Origin: a bacterium
GTDB lineage: Bacteria; Bacillota; Clostridia; Christensenellales; CAG-138
NCBI GenBank assembly: GCA_022778545.1
Contig: JALFDW010000042.1
Location: 1-64,000 of the forward strand
DNA: 64,000 bases
Reading direction: 5' to 3'
In this document: positions 39,480-49,865 of the stretch, in pieces
How positions within the stretch are numbered: position 1 is the first letter of the stretch
How the letters are laid out: every line of letters begins with the position of its first letter
Program-made: the position numbers and the translations under genes
The notes under the pieces: generated by a model
Database searches by the model: none
What the model was told of the DNA's origin: nothing
Seen by the model: only the letters and a program-made list of their open reading frames with translations

Positions 39480-41432
39480 ATGTACAGGAAACTCTTAAGT
39501 ATGCTGCTTGTGATTGCAATCGCATTTTCGCTTGTTGCATGCGCAAAGCCGGGAAACACACAACAGGATCCGAATCAGAACGAAAACCCCGCGACGGCAC
39601 AGGATGGCAACAATACAGAGCCCCAACCACCTGAAGAAGTGAAGAAACCCGTAGAGTACACCACCTATACCGAAGTGTATTCCTCTGAACTGAGCACGCT
39701 GAACTACCTGAGCACAACGACTACTGCTGTTGCTGTTTTGGGTGGCCTTTGCGTTGACAGCCTCGTGGAACATGACCAGTATGGTATCATGCGCCCCTGC
39801 CTTGCAACGGATTGGGAGGTTTCCGATGATGCAACTATTTATACCTTCCATCTGAAACAGGGTATTATGTGGTACACATGTGAAGGTGAAGAGTATGCGG
39901 AACTGAAAGCGCAGGACTTTGTCGCTGCCGCAGAATGGATCCTGAATGCTGCCAACGCTTCGAAGGTTGCTAACACCTGGTATAACAATATCGTTGGTGC
40001 AAAGGCGTATTATGATGGTGAAACGACTGACTTTTCTACTGTTGGTATTAAGGCCCTGGATGATTACACCGTAGAATATACGCTGCTGCAGCCCGTACCG
40101 TACTTCCTTAAAATGGTGTCCAATAATGTTTGGTTCCCCGCACAGGCAGATTTCCTTGCCGAATGTGGTGAGAAGTTTGGCACGAGCAACGATACGCTGC
40201 TCTACTGCGGCGCGTATATTCTGAAAACGTTTGAGCCGGAGTACCAGCGTGTACTTGAAATGAACGAAAACTATTGGAACAAAGATATTATTTCCATTCG
40301 TGCAATCAAGTATAAATACAACAAAGAAGCTTCTGCAAACGGCCCTGAGCTGTATTTGCGTGGAGAAACAGACAAGGTTTCTCTCGGTACAGACATTATC
40401 GAAGAGTGGAAAGCAGATCCTGAACTTTGGAAGCAGGTTCATCGCGCTCAATACACCAACATGTCTTATTGGATGGCGTTTAACTTCAACCCGACCTATG
40501 AAGAAGAATACGCTCCGAATGATTGGCTCGCGGCTGTTAATAACCGTAATTTCCGCAAGGCGATGTTCTATGCCTATGACCGTTATGCTGCGACAATGAC
40601 GCTTGATGCATATACGTATCAGGAAAAAGTGCTTAACACCTATACCCGCCCGGGCCTTGTAACGGTTGGTGATACGGATTATCTTGAGATGAGCGGGTTG
40701 GACGAGTACTCCAAGCAGGAGAACCTTTTCGATCCGGATGAGGCGCTTAAATTCAAAGAAGCGGCTATTGCGGAGCTGACAGGAAAAGTCACTTTCCCGA
40801 TTCAGGTTACGATGCCGTATAACGTCAGCAATAATGCAACCACAAAGCGCGTTCAGGTTGTTGAACAGCAAATGGAAGGCGTGCTTGGCACGGACTTCAT
40901 CGACATCATTCTGATCGGATACTCTGGTAGCAACTTCAACGCAGAAGTACGTAACCCCGGCAAGTGGTCAATGATTGAGCTGGGTTGGGGCGCAGATTAT
41001 GCGGATCCAATGAGCGCGTTTGACCCCCTGCTTGTTACCAGCATCGGTAAAAACTGGGGTTGCATCTATCTTGCAACAGAATACTACGATGATGCGCTTG
41101 GCTACGGTACATTTGAGAAAATGGCTCTTGAGGCAAACGGAATCGTAAATGATTTGAAAGCTCGTTATGAAGCCTTTGCCGCGGCTGAAAAATTCCTGCT
41201 GGATGAAGCATTTGTGATTCCTGCATATAAATCTGCTGGCGGTTATCAGGCAAGCAAACTTGATCCATTCTCCGGATGGACCAGCCAGATGGGCGAATAT
41301 GGATTGCGTAAGCTGAAAGGAGCTGTGGTCATGGATCATTCCATGAGCCTTGAGGAATATGCGCAAGCGCAGGCTGAGTACATTGAAGCCCGTACGCAAG
41401 CGAGGCTTGCTGCAGCAGAGGCAGGGAAATAA
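39480..41432 (+). CDS. Peptide ABC importer substrate-binding lipoprotein (SBP_bac_5)
   Basis: The start is the ATG at 39480 after GAGGAGGAG. 650 residues: signal peptide, lipobox LVAC, a low-complexity linker (QQDPNQNENPATAQDG), then the family 5 binding-protein fold (YSSELSTLNYLSTTTTAVAVLGGLCVDSLVEHDQYGIMRPCLATDWEVSDDATIYTFHLKQGIMW). It is larger than usual DppA/OppA (about 530-560). First gene of the sigma-54-controlled operon. It captures oligopeptides for the permeases that follow. Confidence 0.93.
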   Translation: MYRKLLSMLLVIAIAFSLVACAKPGNTQQDPNQNENPATAQDGNNTEPQPPEEVKKPVEYTTYTEVYSSELSTLNYLSTTTTAVAVLGGLCVDSLVEHDQYGIMRPCLATDWEVSDDATIYTFHLKQGIMWYTCEGEEYAELKAQDFVAAAEWILNAANASKVANTWYNNIVGAKAYYDGETTDFSTVGIKALDDYTVEYTLLQPVPYFLKMVSNNVWFPAQADFLAECGEKFGTSNDTLLYCGAYILKTFEPEYQRVLEMNENYWNKDIISIRAIKYKYNKEASANGPELYLRGETDKVSLGTDIIEEWKADPELWKQVHRAQYTNMSYWMAFNFNPTYEEEYAPNDWLAAVNNRNFRKAMFYAYDRYAATMTLDAYTYQEKVLNTYTRPGLVTVGDTDYLEMSGLDEYSKQENLFDPDEALKFKEAAIAELTGKVTFPIQVTMPYNVSNNATTKRVQVVEQQMEGVLGTDFIDIILIGYSGSNFNAEVRNPGKWSMIELGWGADYADPMSAFDPLLVTSIGKNWGCIYLATEYYDDALGYGTFEKMALEANGIVNDLKARYEAFAAAEKFLLDEAFVIPAYKSAGGYQASKLDPFSGWTSQMGEYGLRKLKGAVVMDHSMSLEEYAQAQAEYIEARTQARLAAAEAGK

Positions 41433-41485
41433 GTTCTGCATATCCATTTAACTACAGACCAATTAAGCACATATTAACTGACAAA

Positions 41486-41514
41486 TTGAGGAGGTGGGTT
41501 CTCCGCCTCCTCAA
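41486..41514 (+). promoter_or_regulatory. Intercistronic hairpin after the binding-protein gene
   Basis: TTGAGGAGGTGG and CCGCCTCCTCAA pair (12 bp with one G-T) around a 5-base loop. There is no T-tail. Such hairpins in opp/dpp operons raise the level of the binding-protein message relative to the permease genes. It also contains a GAGGAGG that would be sequestered. Confidence 0.75.
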
Positions 41515-41546
41515 AATCCAAAATTGAGAAAGATCGGGGTCTCACT

Positions 41547-42494
41547 ATGCTGAAGTACATATTGAAACGCCTGCTTTTATCTGTCGTCACCCTCTTCGTC
41601 ATTGCAACAGTTGTGTTCCTTCTGATGCGATTGATGCCGGAGACCGGTTATTTTGATGCGGATGAATACGACAAGATGGATGCAGAGCAGATTGAGGTTG
41701 CGCTGAAAGCAATGGGCTTACGCGATCCGATTCCCGTGCAGTTGTTCCGTTTTTATCGCCAGATTCTTTCGGGTGACTTGGGTGAATCGGTCGTGTTTCG
41801 ACCGCATGTTGAGGTGAGCAAAATCATCGCGCAGAAGATACCGTATTCGATCCCCTTTGGACTTGCCTCCGTTGGTATTTCGCTGATCGTAGGGCTTGCT
41901 CTTGGCACGCTTATGGCACGCTTCCCGCATAAACTGCCGGATATTATCGGAAACGGGTACGTAGTTTTTATCAACGCGGTTCCTGCAGCTGTGTATTATC
42001 TGTTCATACAGCTTTATATTTCCGATATTCTGCATTTGCCGATCCTTTACGATGAATATAACCCGGTATCCTGGATATTGCCGGCAGTAAGCATGTCGCT
42101 CAGCGGCATAGCCAGCTATGCAATGTGGATCCGCCGCTACATGCTGGACCAGATGACGAAGGACTATATCAGCTTTGCCCGCGCCAAAGGCGTGTCCAAC
42201 CGCAAACTGATGTTCCGCCATGTGATGCGCAATGCATTTGTACCGATGGCACAGAATCTGCCAGCCAATATTCTTTATACGATCTCGGGTTCACTATATG
42301 TTGAATCCCTGTTTTCCATCCCTGGTATGGGCGGATTGCTGATCGCTGCGATTCAGAAACAGGATAACCCGTTGGTGCAGGCGCTTGTACTGATTTATTC
42401 CAGCATCGGTATTTTGGGTTTGTTGTTGGGCGATCTTCTCATGGCGGTGTGCGATCCGAGAATAAAGCTGAGTCGGAAAGGGGGCAGCCGATAA
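41547..42494 (+). CDS. Peptide ABC importer permease (DppB/OppB type)
   Basis: 315 residues, MLKYILKRLLLSVVTLFVIATVVFLLMRLMP at the start as in all DppB/OppB proteins, six membrane segments, and the EAA loop YISFARAKGVSNRKLMFRHVMRNAFVPMAQ that docks onto the ATPases. Stop and next start overlap (taATG). Confidence 0.94.
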   Translation: MLKYILKRLLLSVVTLFVIATVVFLLMRLMPETGYFDADEYDKMDAEQIEVALKAMGLRDPIPVQLFRFYRQILSGDLGESVVFRPHVEVSKIIAQKIPYSIPFGLASVGISLIVGLALGTLMARFPHKLPDIIGNGYVVFINAVPAAVYYLFIQLYISDILHLPILYDEYNPVSWILPAVSMSLSGIASYAMWIRRYMLDQMTKDYISFARAKGVSNRKLMFRHVMRNAFVPMAQNLPANILYTISGSLYVESLFSIPGMGGLLIAAIQKQDNPLVQALVLIYSSIGILGLLLGDLLMAVCDPRIKLSRKGGSR

Positions 42495-43471
42495 TGAAAC
42501 AGATAAAACTGGAAAAGAGTATTGAAGCGCAGATCGCGCAGTATGACCAGAATATGCTGTTCCAGCAAGCTGAATATGATGCGAATAATGCGGAACAGGG
42601 AGGCTATTCAAACTACTCATATTGGCGCTCTACCTGGCGTTCATTTGCTAAAAACAAAATTGCGATTTTCTTCTTGGGCCTTTTAGGAATCATGCTGCTG
42701 TTTACGATTATTCAGCCGTTGCTTCCGAACCAGAAGAATCCAAATGAAGTTTTTTGGGTCGGCACTGCGCCGGATATGAACCACCGGCCGGATTCTGAAT
42801 TCTGGTTTGGGACAAATTCCACCGGGCAGGATCTCTGGGCACGAATCTGGAGCGGGACACGGACATCTTTGATGATCGGTGTTGTTGTGGGCCTTTTACG
42901 GGCGATCATAGGCATAGTGATCGGTGCACTTTGGGGATATGTCCGGCATGCGGACCGTCTGCTCACCGAGATTTACAACGTGTTGCACAACATCCCGAAC
43001 AGCATTGTGATGATTCTGTTCACGTATATCCTAAGCCCCGGGGTGGGAACGATGATCTTCTCCATGTGCGTGCTTGGTTGGCTGCCAATGTCCCGCTTTA
43101 TTCGGAACCAGATCGTCATCATTCGCGATCGGGAATACAATCTTGCGTCGCGCTGCCTTGGTACTCCCACCCGCAGAATGATCACAAAAAACCTTCTGCC
43201 GTATTTGGTGTCCGTGATTATGCTGCGCATTTCATTGGCCATTCCTGCTGCGATCAGCGGTGAAGTGTTCCTGACCTATATCGGCTTGGGCCTTCCTGTT
43301 ACGATTCCTTCTCTGGGGAATCTCATCAACGAAGGGCGTATTGTCATGATGAGCGCAAGTTCCCGGTATCAGATCATTTTCCCTGCAATCGTGCTTTCGC
43401 TGATCACTATATCGTTCTATGTTATTGGCAATGCCTTTGCAGATGCGGCTGATCCCAAAAACCATGTATGA
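42494..43471 (+). CDS. Peptide ABC importer permease (DppC/OppC type)
   Basis: The start is the ATG at 42494, coupled to the previous stop; the track adds 15 residues. 325 residues with a long cytoplasmic N-terminus (about 50 residues), then SFAKNKIAIFFLGLLGIMLLFTI, the periplasmic FGTNSTGQDLWARIWSGTRTSLMIG motif of OppC and the EAA loop YNLASRCLGTPTRRMITKNLLP. Six membrane segments. Confidence 0.94.
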   Translation: MKQIKLEKSIEAQIAQYDQNMLFQQAEYDANNAEQGGYSNYSYWRSTWRSFAKNKIAIFFLGLLGIMLLFTIIQPLLPNQKNPNEVFWVGTAPDMNHRPDSEFWFGTNSTGQDLWARIWSGTRTSLMIGVVVGLLRAIIGIVIGALWGYVRHADRLLTEIYNVLHNIPNSIVMILFTYILSPGVGTMIFSMCVLGWLPMSRFIRNQIVIIRDREYNLASRCLGTPTRRMITKNLLPYLVSVIMLRISLAIPAAISGEVFLTYIGLGLPVTIPSLGNLINEGRIVMMSASSRYQIIFPAIVLSLITISFYVIGNAFADAADPKNHV

Positions 43472-43491
43472 TAGGGGAGGGGGAGAGAAGA

Positions 43492-44550
43492 ATGGGCTTT
43501 GCATACGATGAAAAAATCCTTTCTGTAAAGGATTTGGAAGTTCAATTCAAACTGCGCGGGCAAGCGCTGACGGCAATTCGGGGCGTTTCTCTCGATTTGT
43601 ATAAAGGCGAAAGCCTTGCTATTGTCGGAGAGTCCGGATCGGGAAAGTCGGTTTTTACGAAAACTTTCATGGGAATGCTCGATAAAAATGGCAGGGTCAC
43701 GGCGGGAGAGATCCTGTATAAAGGCATGGACTTGGCCAAATTCAAAAAGGAAAAGGACTGGCTCAAGATACGCGGCAGGGAAATCGCTATGGTGTTCCAA
43801 GACCCAATGACGAGCCTGAACCCTCTTAAAACGGTGGGGAAGCAGATTCAGGAAGCATTGGAAATGCATCAGGGCCTTAAGGGAAATGCCGCAAAACAAA
43901 GGACGATCGAGATTCTGTCCGATGTTGGAATTCAGGAACCTGAGCGGCGCTATAAACAATACCCGCATGAATTTTCAGGAGGAATGCGGCAGCGGGCAGT
44001 GATTGCAACGGCCATTGCCTGCAAGCCAGAGATCCTGATCTGTGATGAACCGACCACGGCCTTGGACGTGACCATTCAGGCGCAGATCATTGAGCTCTTG
44101 CGCGGCTTGCAGAAGAAGCATAACCTGACGATCATCTATATTACGCATGACCTTGGCGTCGTTGCAAAAGTTGCTGGCAGGATCGCTGTTATGTACGCGG
44201 GAGACATTATAGAAATCGGCACTTGTGATGAGATATTCTATAATGCGAAACATCCATATACATGGGCATTGCTATCCTCGCTTCCACAGCTCGGAATCAA
44301 GGGCGAACCGCTTTATTCGATCAAGGGGACGCCGCCGAATCTTTTCAAAAAAATAAAGGGCGATGCGTTTGCACCGCGTAACCCGCAGGCTCTAAACATA
44401 GATTTTCTGATACGGCCGCCGTATTTTGAGGTTTCTCCGACACATTATGCAAAAACCTGGCTGCTGGATCCGCGTGCTCCCCAGATGGAGCCGCCCGATA
44501 CGATTAAGCGGATGATGGAAAAGTGGAAGGAGGCGCAAGAAAATGTCTGA
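43492..44550 (+). CDS. Peptide ABC importer ATPase (DppD/OppD type)
   Basis: The start is the ATG at 43492 after GGGGAGGGGGAGAG. 352 residues: Walker [11 protein letters not shown], signature [16 protein letters not shown], Walker [13 protein letters not shown], switch [26 protein letters not shown]. The C-terminal oligopeptide extension ([15 protein letters not shown] ... FAPRNPQ) lacks the CxxxxC...C iron-sulfur cysteines found in many OppD proteins. Forms the heterodimeric motor with the next gene. Confidence 0.94.
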   Translation: MGFAYDEKILSVKDLEVQFKLRGQALTAIRGVSLDLYKGESLAIVGESGSGKSVFTKTFMGMLDKNGRVTAGEILYKGMDLAKFKKEKDWLKIRGREIAMVFQDPMTSLNPLKTVGKQIQEALEMHQGLKGNAAKQRTIEILSDVGIQEPERRYKQYPHEFSGGMRQRAVIATAIACKPEILICDEPTTALDVTIQAQIIELLRGLQKKHNLTIIYITHDLGVVAKVAGRIAVMYAGDIIEIGTCDEIFYNAKHPYTWALLSSLPQLGIKGEPLYSIKGTPPNLFKKIKGDAFAPRNPQALNIDFLIRPPYFEVSPTHYAKTWLLDPRAPQMEPPDTIKRMMEKWKEAQENV

Positions 44551-45487
44551 GCAAACACGGGAGAAATTGCTGGAAGTCAAAGATCTTCATGTTGTGTTCG
44601 GGAAAGGAAAGCGTGCCTTCGAAGCAATAAAAGGGGTCAGTTTTGACATTTATAAAGGAGAGACCTTTGGCCTTGTGGGAGAATCCGGATCGGGTAAAAC
44701 CACGATCGGTCGGGCGATCATCCGCATCAATGAGGTAGCGTCCGGTGAGATTCGCTATCATGGAGAAAGAATCAGCGGGAAGATCAGCAAGGAGCTCGAT
44801 CATGAGATCGTCCATAAGATCCAGATGATATTTCAGGATCCTATGGCTTCGCTTAACGAACGCGCAAAAGTGGATTATATCGTGTCCGAGGGGCTATATA
44901 ATTTGAATACCTTTTCTTCGGAAGAGGAGCGCAAGCGGATTGTTAGCAAAGCTCTGATGGATGTGGGACTTCCGCCGGAATTCGCAACGCGTTTTCCGCA
45001 CGAATTTTCGGGTGGCCAACGGCAGCGTATCGGAATTGCCCGCGTGCTTGTGATGCAGCCTGAATTAATCATTGCAGATGAGCCGATTTCTGCTTTGGAT
45101 GTTTCGATCCGTGCGCAGGTACTCAATCTGTTGGCTGATCTGCAGAAAGAATATGGGCTGACTTACTTGTTTATTGCGCATGATCTGTCTGTGATGCGCT
45201 ATATTACAAACCGTTTGGCTGTTATACATAAAGGCCGGCTCGTTGAGCTTGCGAAGACAGAACAGCTTTTTGAGCATCCGATGCATCCTTACACCAAGGC
45301 ATTGCTTTCAGCTATTCCTCAACCGGATCCTTTGATTGAGCGCAAGAGGACTGTTTTGACTTATGATCCGGCATGCCATCATTATGAGAATGATCCACCA
45401 GCATGGATCGAATTGGAAGAGGATCATTTTGTGCTTGCAAACGAAGAAGAGGCTACTGAATACCGCAAGGAGATCGAAGTAAAATGA
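44543..45487 (+). CDS. Peptide ABC importer ATPase (DppF/OppF type)
   Basis: 314 residues, start overlapping the previous gene by 8 bases. Walker [15 protein letters not shown], signature [15 protein letters not shown], Walker [12 protein letters not shown], switch [12 protein letters not shown]-terminal [16 protein letters not shown] block of OppF. Stop overlaps the start of the aminopeptidase gene (ATGA), so import and peptide cleavage are translationally linked. Confidence 0.95.
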   Translation: MSEQTREKLLEVKDLHVVFGKGKRAFEAIKGVSFDIYKGETFGLVGESGSGKTTIGRAIIRINEVASGEIRYHGERISGKISKELDHEIVHKIQMIFQDPMASLNERAKVDYIVSEGLYNLNTFSSEEERKRIVSKALMDVGLPPEFATRFPHEFSGGQRQRIGIARVLVMQPELIIADEPISALDVSIRAQVLNLLADLQKEYGLTYLFIAHDLSVMRYITNRLAVIHKGRLVELAKTEQLFEHPMHPYTKALLSAIPQPDPLIERKRTVLTYDPACHHYENDPPAWIELEEDHFVLANEEEATEYRKEIEVK

Positions 45488-46980
45488 AACAAACGATTTG
45501 CACTGTATTTCCGCAGGCCGATGCATATATCCTGCCGTTTACTTCTCCCGCCAAGCGGTGTATATCGCTTGGAAAAGAATTGGATAATGCCATTGATCTT
45601 GCATTGGAACAGCATTTTCGGGCCGAAGCAGGGGAAGTCAGGACAATTACGGTTCCTGTTGCAGAAAGGCTGATCCAGTTGGTTTTTGCAGGATTTGGCG
45701 AAATGCCGCTTGTACCCCGGAAGCTTTATCTCAATGCAGCGAAAGCGTTCCGCATGTGCAAAGATGGGGGCGCAGAGCGCGTTGTGGTAGCGCTTGATAA
45801 TCTGCCTGCATTATGCGAAGAAGCTGCTTTGTTCGAGACTGTCTGCCGCCTCCCGCTACTGGTAAATTACGCAAATATCGGGCGCAAAACCACCTCAAAG
45901 GCAAAGGCATATCAGGAGGTATGTTTTGTGACTGAGCGTATGGGGCTCAATGACCATATGCAGGCTGCAATAGACTGTGCAGAGGGTACGGTACTCGCCC
46001 GGACGCTGTGCAACCAACCTGCAAGCTGCCAGACGCCGCACAGCCTTGCGGAAGATGTGGTTAAACTTGGAATGGAGTGCGGCTTTTCAACGGAGATATT
46101 GGAACAGCCACAGATCGAAGCGCTGGGTATGGATAGTTTTCTCTCGGTAGCGCGCGGCGCAAAGAATACGCCTCCGGCTCTTATCGTGATGCGGTATTTA
46201 CAGGGAGGCGATGCACCCGTTGTTGGGTATGTTGGCAAGGGACTTGTTTACGACAGTGGGGGATACAGCCTTAAAAGCAATGCCAATATGAAAAACATGT
46301 TTGATGATATGGGAGGAGCGGCAGCTGTGATCGGAGCGATGAGCGCGATCGCACGCCAAAAACTTCCTGTTAATATCATTGGCGTTGTTGCAGCCTGCGA
46401 GAATAAGATTTCTTACGATGCTTATGTGCCGGGTGATATCATTGGTTCAATGGCAGGCAAAAGCATCGAAGTTACGAACACAGATGCGGAAGGACGGCTG
46501 ACATTGGCGGATGCGATCACATACGCGATCCGTAAGGAAGGGTGTGATGTCATTGTAGATATTGCCACGCTTACTGGTGCGGCGAAAGCAGCTGTGGGCA
46601 AGTATAGCTCTGCTGTTATATCCAACGACAGTGCGTTGTATGCTGCCTTGCAAAAAGCTGCATACGATTCCAGCGAAAAAGTTTGGCGGTTGGATGCGGA
46701 TGAAGAGATGCGATCCTGCCTGAATTCCGTAGTAGCGGATATAAAGAATGCTTCCGGTGTAACGACAGACGGTGGAGGCTGCATCTTGGGCGGGCTGTTT
46801 TTGCAGGAATTTGTGGAGAAAAAACGCTGGCTGCATATTGATATGGCGGGTGTCAATTTCCGGGCTGAACCGCCTGCATTTACCACAACCGGAGCAACGG
46901 GCTACGGTGCGGCATTGCTGTTTTATCTTGCAAGGGAATTACCGGAATACTTGAAGAACATGGGAAAGGAAGTGAAATAA
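45484..46980 (+). CDS. Leucyl aminopeptidase (M17 family)
   Basis: 498 residues. The C-terminal catalytic domain carries [35 protein letters not shown] (first Lys and Asp metal ligands) and [17 protein letters not shown] (the family signature with Asp and Glu ligands and catalytic Arg). The N-terminal domain is the usual variable one. It forms a cytoplasmic hexamer with two zinc or manganese ions. It hydrolyses peptides brought in by the transporter encoded just upstream, starting within its last codon. Confidence 0.95.
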   Translation: MKQTICTVFPQADAYILPFTSPAKRCISLGKELDNAIDLALEQHFRAEAGEVRTITVPVAERLIQLVFAGFGEMPLVPRKLYLNAAKAFRMCKDGGAERVVVALDNLPALCEEAALFETVCRLPLLVNYANIGRKTTSKAKAYQEVCFVTERMGLNDHMQAAIDCAEGTVLARTLCNQPASCQTPHSLAEDVVKLGMECGFSTEILEQPQIEALGMDSFLSVARGAKNTPPALIVMRYLQGGDAPVVGYVGKGLVYDSGGYSLKSNANMKNMFDDMGGAAAVIGAMSAIARQKLPVNIIGVVAACENKISYDAYVPGDIIGSMAGKSIEVTNTDAEGRLTLADAITYAIRKEGCDVIVDIATLTGAAKAAVGKYSSAVISNDSALYAALQKAAYDSSEKVWRLDADEEMRSCLNSVVADIKNASGVTTDGGGCILGGLFLQEFVEKKRWLHIDMAGVNFRAEPPAFTTTGATGYGAALLFYLARELPEYLKNMGKEVK

Positions 46981-46983
46981 GCA

Positions 46984-47703
46984 GTGAAACCGATGATTGG
47001 CATTATCAGTCGCTTTATGGCGAAGGACAATTACTACGCATCAGGAGCAAACTATATTAATGCCGTAGTTGGAGCTGGTGGAATTCCAATTCAGTTTCCA
47101 ATTGATTTGACGGAGCCTCCGGAAACGCTTGTATCACTTGTGGCTGGAATTATTATTCCCGGCGGCGCAGATGTAGCCCCACTTTCCTATGGGGAGCAGC
47201 CGCATCCGAAGGTGACTCGCACATTCCGGAAAAACGATATCTATGAAATCGAGATGATTCAGGCAGCGATCCGACAAAATAAACCGATTCTCGCGATCTG
47301 CCGCGGCATACAAATCCTGAATGTTTGCCTTGGTGGGACGCTGTATCAGGATATTCCATCTCAGACAAGAAATGAAATATGCCACTATCAGGATTCAGCT
47401 GCACGTGGTGAAATGACGCACAGCATCTCCATTACAGAAGGTAGCTATCTGTACCACATGATTGGTAAGCCGGAGCTGCTTGTGAACAGCTACCATCATC
47501 AATCCATCAAATTGGTTGCGGATGGCCTGAAGGTTACAGCAACCGCACCGGATGGCATTATCGAAGCGGTGGAAAACGAGGATGGCATGATCATTGGGGT
47601 CCAATGGCATCCGGAGTCGCTCTGCGCATTTTCCGAGGAACATGCTAGGATATTTGCAAATTTCATTGAGCGCTGTCAAACTGTTCAAACGCGGCAGACA
47701 TAG
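46984..47703 (+). CDS. Gamma-glutamyl hydrolase of class I glutamine amidotransferase fold (PuuD-like)
   Basis: 239 residues starting at GTG 46984 (or ATG 46993) shortly after the aminopeptidase stop. Nucleophile PILAICRGIQILNV, GGTLYQDI, and His-Glu pair GVQWHPESL; GGADVAPLSYGE near the start is typical of peptidase C26 / gamma-Glu-GABA hydrolases. It would remove gamma-glutamyl groups from peptides or amines and supply glutamate. Last gene of the operon. Confidence 0.92.
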   Translation: MKPMIGIISRFMAKDNYYASGANYINAVVGAGGIPIQFPIDLTEPPETLVSLVAGIIIPGGADVAPLSYGEQPHPKVTRTFRKNDIYEIEMIQAAIRQNKPILAICRGIQILNVCLGGTLYQDIPSQTRNEICHYQDSAARGEMTHSISITEGSYLYHMIGKPELLVNSYHHQSIKLVADGLKVTATAPDGIIEAVENEDGMIIGVQWHPESLCAFSEEHARIFANFIERCQTVQTRQT

Positions 47704-47905
47704 GAAGAAGTATGCGCACAATAACTATGTACTAAGGCAAATACCAATAAGAACGAGCAACAGAAAAGTATAGAAATTCAGTGCAGGCCATGTTTCAACC
47801 GAAGCATGGCCTCAGTTTGCCGAAAAATACAGCATCCAGTTTGTGCCCGCTTCCCTTTGTTAGCCAGTTCAGAGAGTATTTTTATCGTGTTAAAATGCCA
47901 AAGAA

Positions 47906-47929
47906 AAAAGAGGCGTTTCAGCCTCTTTT
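47906..47929. terminator. Bidirectional terminator
   Basis: AAAAGAGGC-GTTTCA-GCCTCTTTT, a 9-bp stem flanked by A and T runs, downstream of the peptide-import operon. Confidence 0.8.
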
Positions 47930-48107
47930 GCATGCTGTTGGCAATATGGATATTGTGACGGAACAGCACTGCAGATGCGCCGCAAAAAGTTGGTAGCGCA
48001 GCGGAGGCGTCGTGAGCGCGTTTACAAGCGAACAGCCGCAGCCAGCGTGACTTTTTGCGGAAAAGGAGGAGCAGCGGCATGAGCGCGCTCTGATTTTTAA
48101 ATAAAAT

Positions 48108-48135
48108 CGGAGCAAGCAATATGAAGCTTGCTCCG
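48108..48135 (-). terminator. Terminator of tRNA-Ser
   Basis: Read leftward CGGAGCAAGC and GCTTGCTCCG form a perfect 10-bp stem followed by ATTTTATTT, three bases beyond the encoded CCA. Confidence 0.85.
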
Positions 48136-48138
48136 ACG

Positions 48139-48227
48139 TGGCGCAGAGGGTGGGATTCGAACCCACGTGTGGTTTCCCACAAACTGATTTCGAGTCAGCC
48201 CCGTTATGACCGCTTCGATACCTCTGC
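48139..48227 (-). tRNA. tRNA-Ser (anticodon CGA)
   Basis: 89 bases with encoded CCA. Acceptor GCAGAGG/CCTCTGC with G discriminator, anticodon arm GCTGA-CTCGAAA-TCAGT giving CGA, long variable arm (TTTGTGGGAAACCACACG), T-arm GTGGGTTCGAATCCCAC. Its 3' end faces the AT-richer peptide-scavenging block. Confidence 0.95.
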
Positions 48228-48308
48228 AAATGCAGAAAATATTATATCGCATTTACAAAGGAATTGCAATCTCTTTATCGCATGGGAAAGAGATCGCCCT
48301 GCAGCTCA

Positions 48309-49865
48309 TCAGGCAATGGAAGAAAGCAGGCCGCGGCAGCAGAAAAGGATCAGGAGTGAGATTAGCACGTTCCAGAGCGCGCCAAGCGCACAGCCTGCAA
48401 GAACCGAAAACGCACCGCTGATGAGGATCGCTGCGACGGCACCGGGGAGCACCAGCAGGATCAGGATCGTAAAATACAGCAGGATGATAAGCACCTTGCT
48501 TTTCAGTTTTCCAAGCAAGCGCTCGATCAGCAGCATCCCGGAAGCGAATACCGTGCCGAGGCTTAGGTAAAACAGCCCTGCGCCGAGCAGTTCGGGGATG
48601 GTCGGGTGGAGCAGCAGCGCCGTTGCCAACAGGAACACGACGGTGTCCGCCGCGTGTTTGATGAGCTGCGGCGCGCAGATGGCGGCAAGCTTTGCAACGG
48701 GCCGCGCGGGAACGACATAGAGATAATGCTGCGTCAGCTCGCGCGGGACGCTGTTTGTCATGGAGAGGAACACAAGCATATAGGCGGAGAAAAACAGAAC
48801 GAACCAGAGCCAGTCGGGGTCCGGCCCTTCCGCACGGAGCATGAACACGCCAAATATCGGCCCTGCGAGAGCGGCAATGGTGGAAAGCGAGAAAAGCCAG
48901 AGGCTCTTGCGGGATTGTTCGCGCATTGCCCGGTAAAAGAAAACGCTTGCCCCATGGCCGCGCAGCGGCGGCAGTTCGCGTTTCACGCGCTTGCTCACCG
49001 TGCCGGTGCTGACGACCTTGCCTTCCTTTGCGGCGGCCTTTACGTTGTAGGCATGCTCTGCCGCAAACAGCACGTCCTCATAATAATCCGCATCGCTGCG
49101 CACGAGCCAAAGCACCATCGCGCCGCAGCAGAGCAAAGAAAGGAACACATAGAGGAGCGCCATGCCCCATTGACCGACCGCCGAATACAGGGCGATCGCA
49201 CGGCCAAAACCGAGCGCCGGAACATAGTTCCATGTATCGCTGCCGAAAAAGCCGATCAAAGCCGAGAATACATCGCCCCCGCGCATGGCGAAAACGACAA
49301 CACCCACGGCAAGCAGAACCATGAACCCCTTCAGCATGGCGTCGATCCGCTTGCGCCACTGCGGGTGCGCTGCGCAGAGCGCATACAGGTTTGCGCTGAG
49401 AAGCTGGCAGAATACGCCGACGAAGATATACCCCAGCATCAGCCCTGCGACCGCTTCGCCGCCGAGGCCGCAGCCGTTGCGCAGATTTGGATATTGCGCC
49501 AGCATACATACGGAGGCCAGCACGAGGATGCCCGCCTGGCGCGCAACGCCATAGATGAGGATCTTGCGGGGATTGACGGGGGCGGTGAAAAGGAGATTCA
49601 CATCCGCCATGGAAAAGAGCGCCATGCCCTGTTTGAGCCCCTGCAGAAGCGAGGCGCAGAAAATCAAAAGGAAAACGCCATTGACGATCGCGGCATAAAT
49701 GTCGAGATTACGTACTTCACCGACGGGCATATTCGAAGAGGTGGAGGCGGAGAAAATCAAAAGCCCCGCGAGAAGGACGTAGGGGATCAGCACGGCCGGC
49801 TTGCGCAAAAGCTCCCGAAGGCCGTTGCAGATCGTTCTCCAGAGGAGGTAGATCAGCGCTTTCAT
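48309..49865 (-). CDS. Large ABC exporter membrane subunit
   Basis: 518 residues with about twelve hydrophobic segments and two cytoplasmic blocks (DYYEDVLFAAEHAYNVKAAAKEGKVVSTGTVSKRVKRELPPLRGHGA in the middle). It matches the putative ABC exporter (ABC_export) family that always pairs with one ATPase. It overlaps the ATPase gene upstream by 4 bases. The substrate is unknown. The long opposite-strand ORF 48606-50282 is its shadow. Confidence 0.85.
   Translation of the reverse strand: MKALIYLLWRTICNGLRELLRKPAVLIPYVLLAGLLIFSASTSSNMPVGEVRNLDIYAAIVNGVFLLIFCASLLQGLKQGMALFSMADVNLLFTAPVNPRKILIYGVARQAGILVLASVCMLAQYPNLRNGCGLGGEAVAGLMLGYIFVGVFCQLLSANLYALCAAHPQWRKRIDAMLKGFMVLLAVGVVVFAMRGGDVFSALIGFFGSDTWNYVPALGFGRAIALYSAVGQWGMALLYVFLSLLCCGAMVLWLVRSDADYYEDVLFAAEHAYNVKAAAKEGKVVSTGTVSKRVKRELPPLRGHGASVFFYRAMREQSRKSLWLFSLSTIAALAGPIFGVFMLRAEGPDPDWLWFVLFFSAYMLVFLSMTNSVPRELTQHYLYVVPARPVAKLAAICAPQLIKHAADTVVFLLATALLLHPTIPELLGAGLFYLSLGTVFASGMLLIERLLGKLKSKVLIILLYFTILILLVLPGAVAAILISGAFSVLAGCALGALWNVLISLLILFCCRGLLSSIA

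Larger units (their letters stand above)
47704..48138. other. Gap between peptide operon and tRNA-Ser with several hairpins
   Basis: No coding region is supported; the minus-strand ORFs here overlap the tRNA and have no ribosome sites. Hairpins occur at 47785-47812 (AGGCCATG/CATGGCCT), 47906-47929 and 48108-48135. Confidence 0.7.

Noticed and set aside
39495-40871. 458-codon minus-strand ORF opposite the peptide-binding protein
   Set aside because: Shadow of a confidently assigned SBP gene with signal peptide and strong ribosome site.
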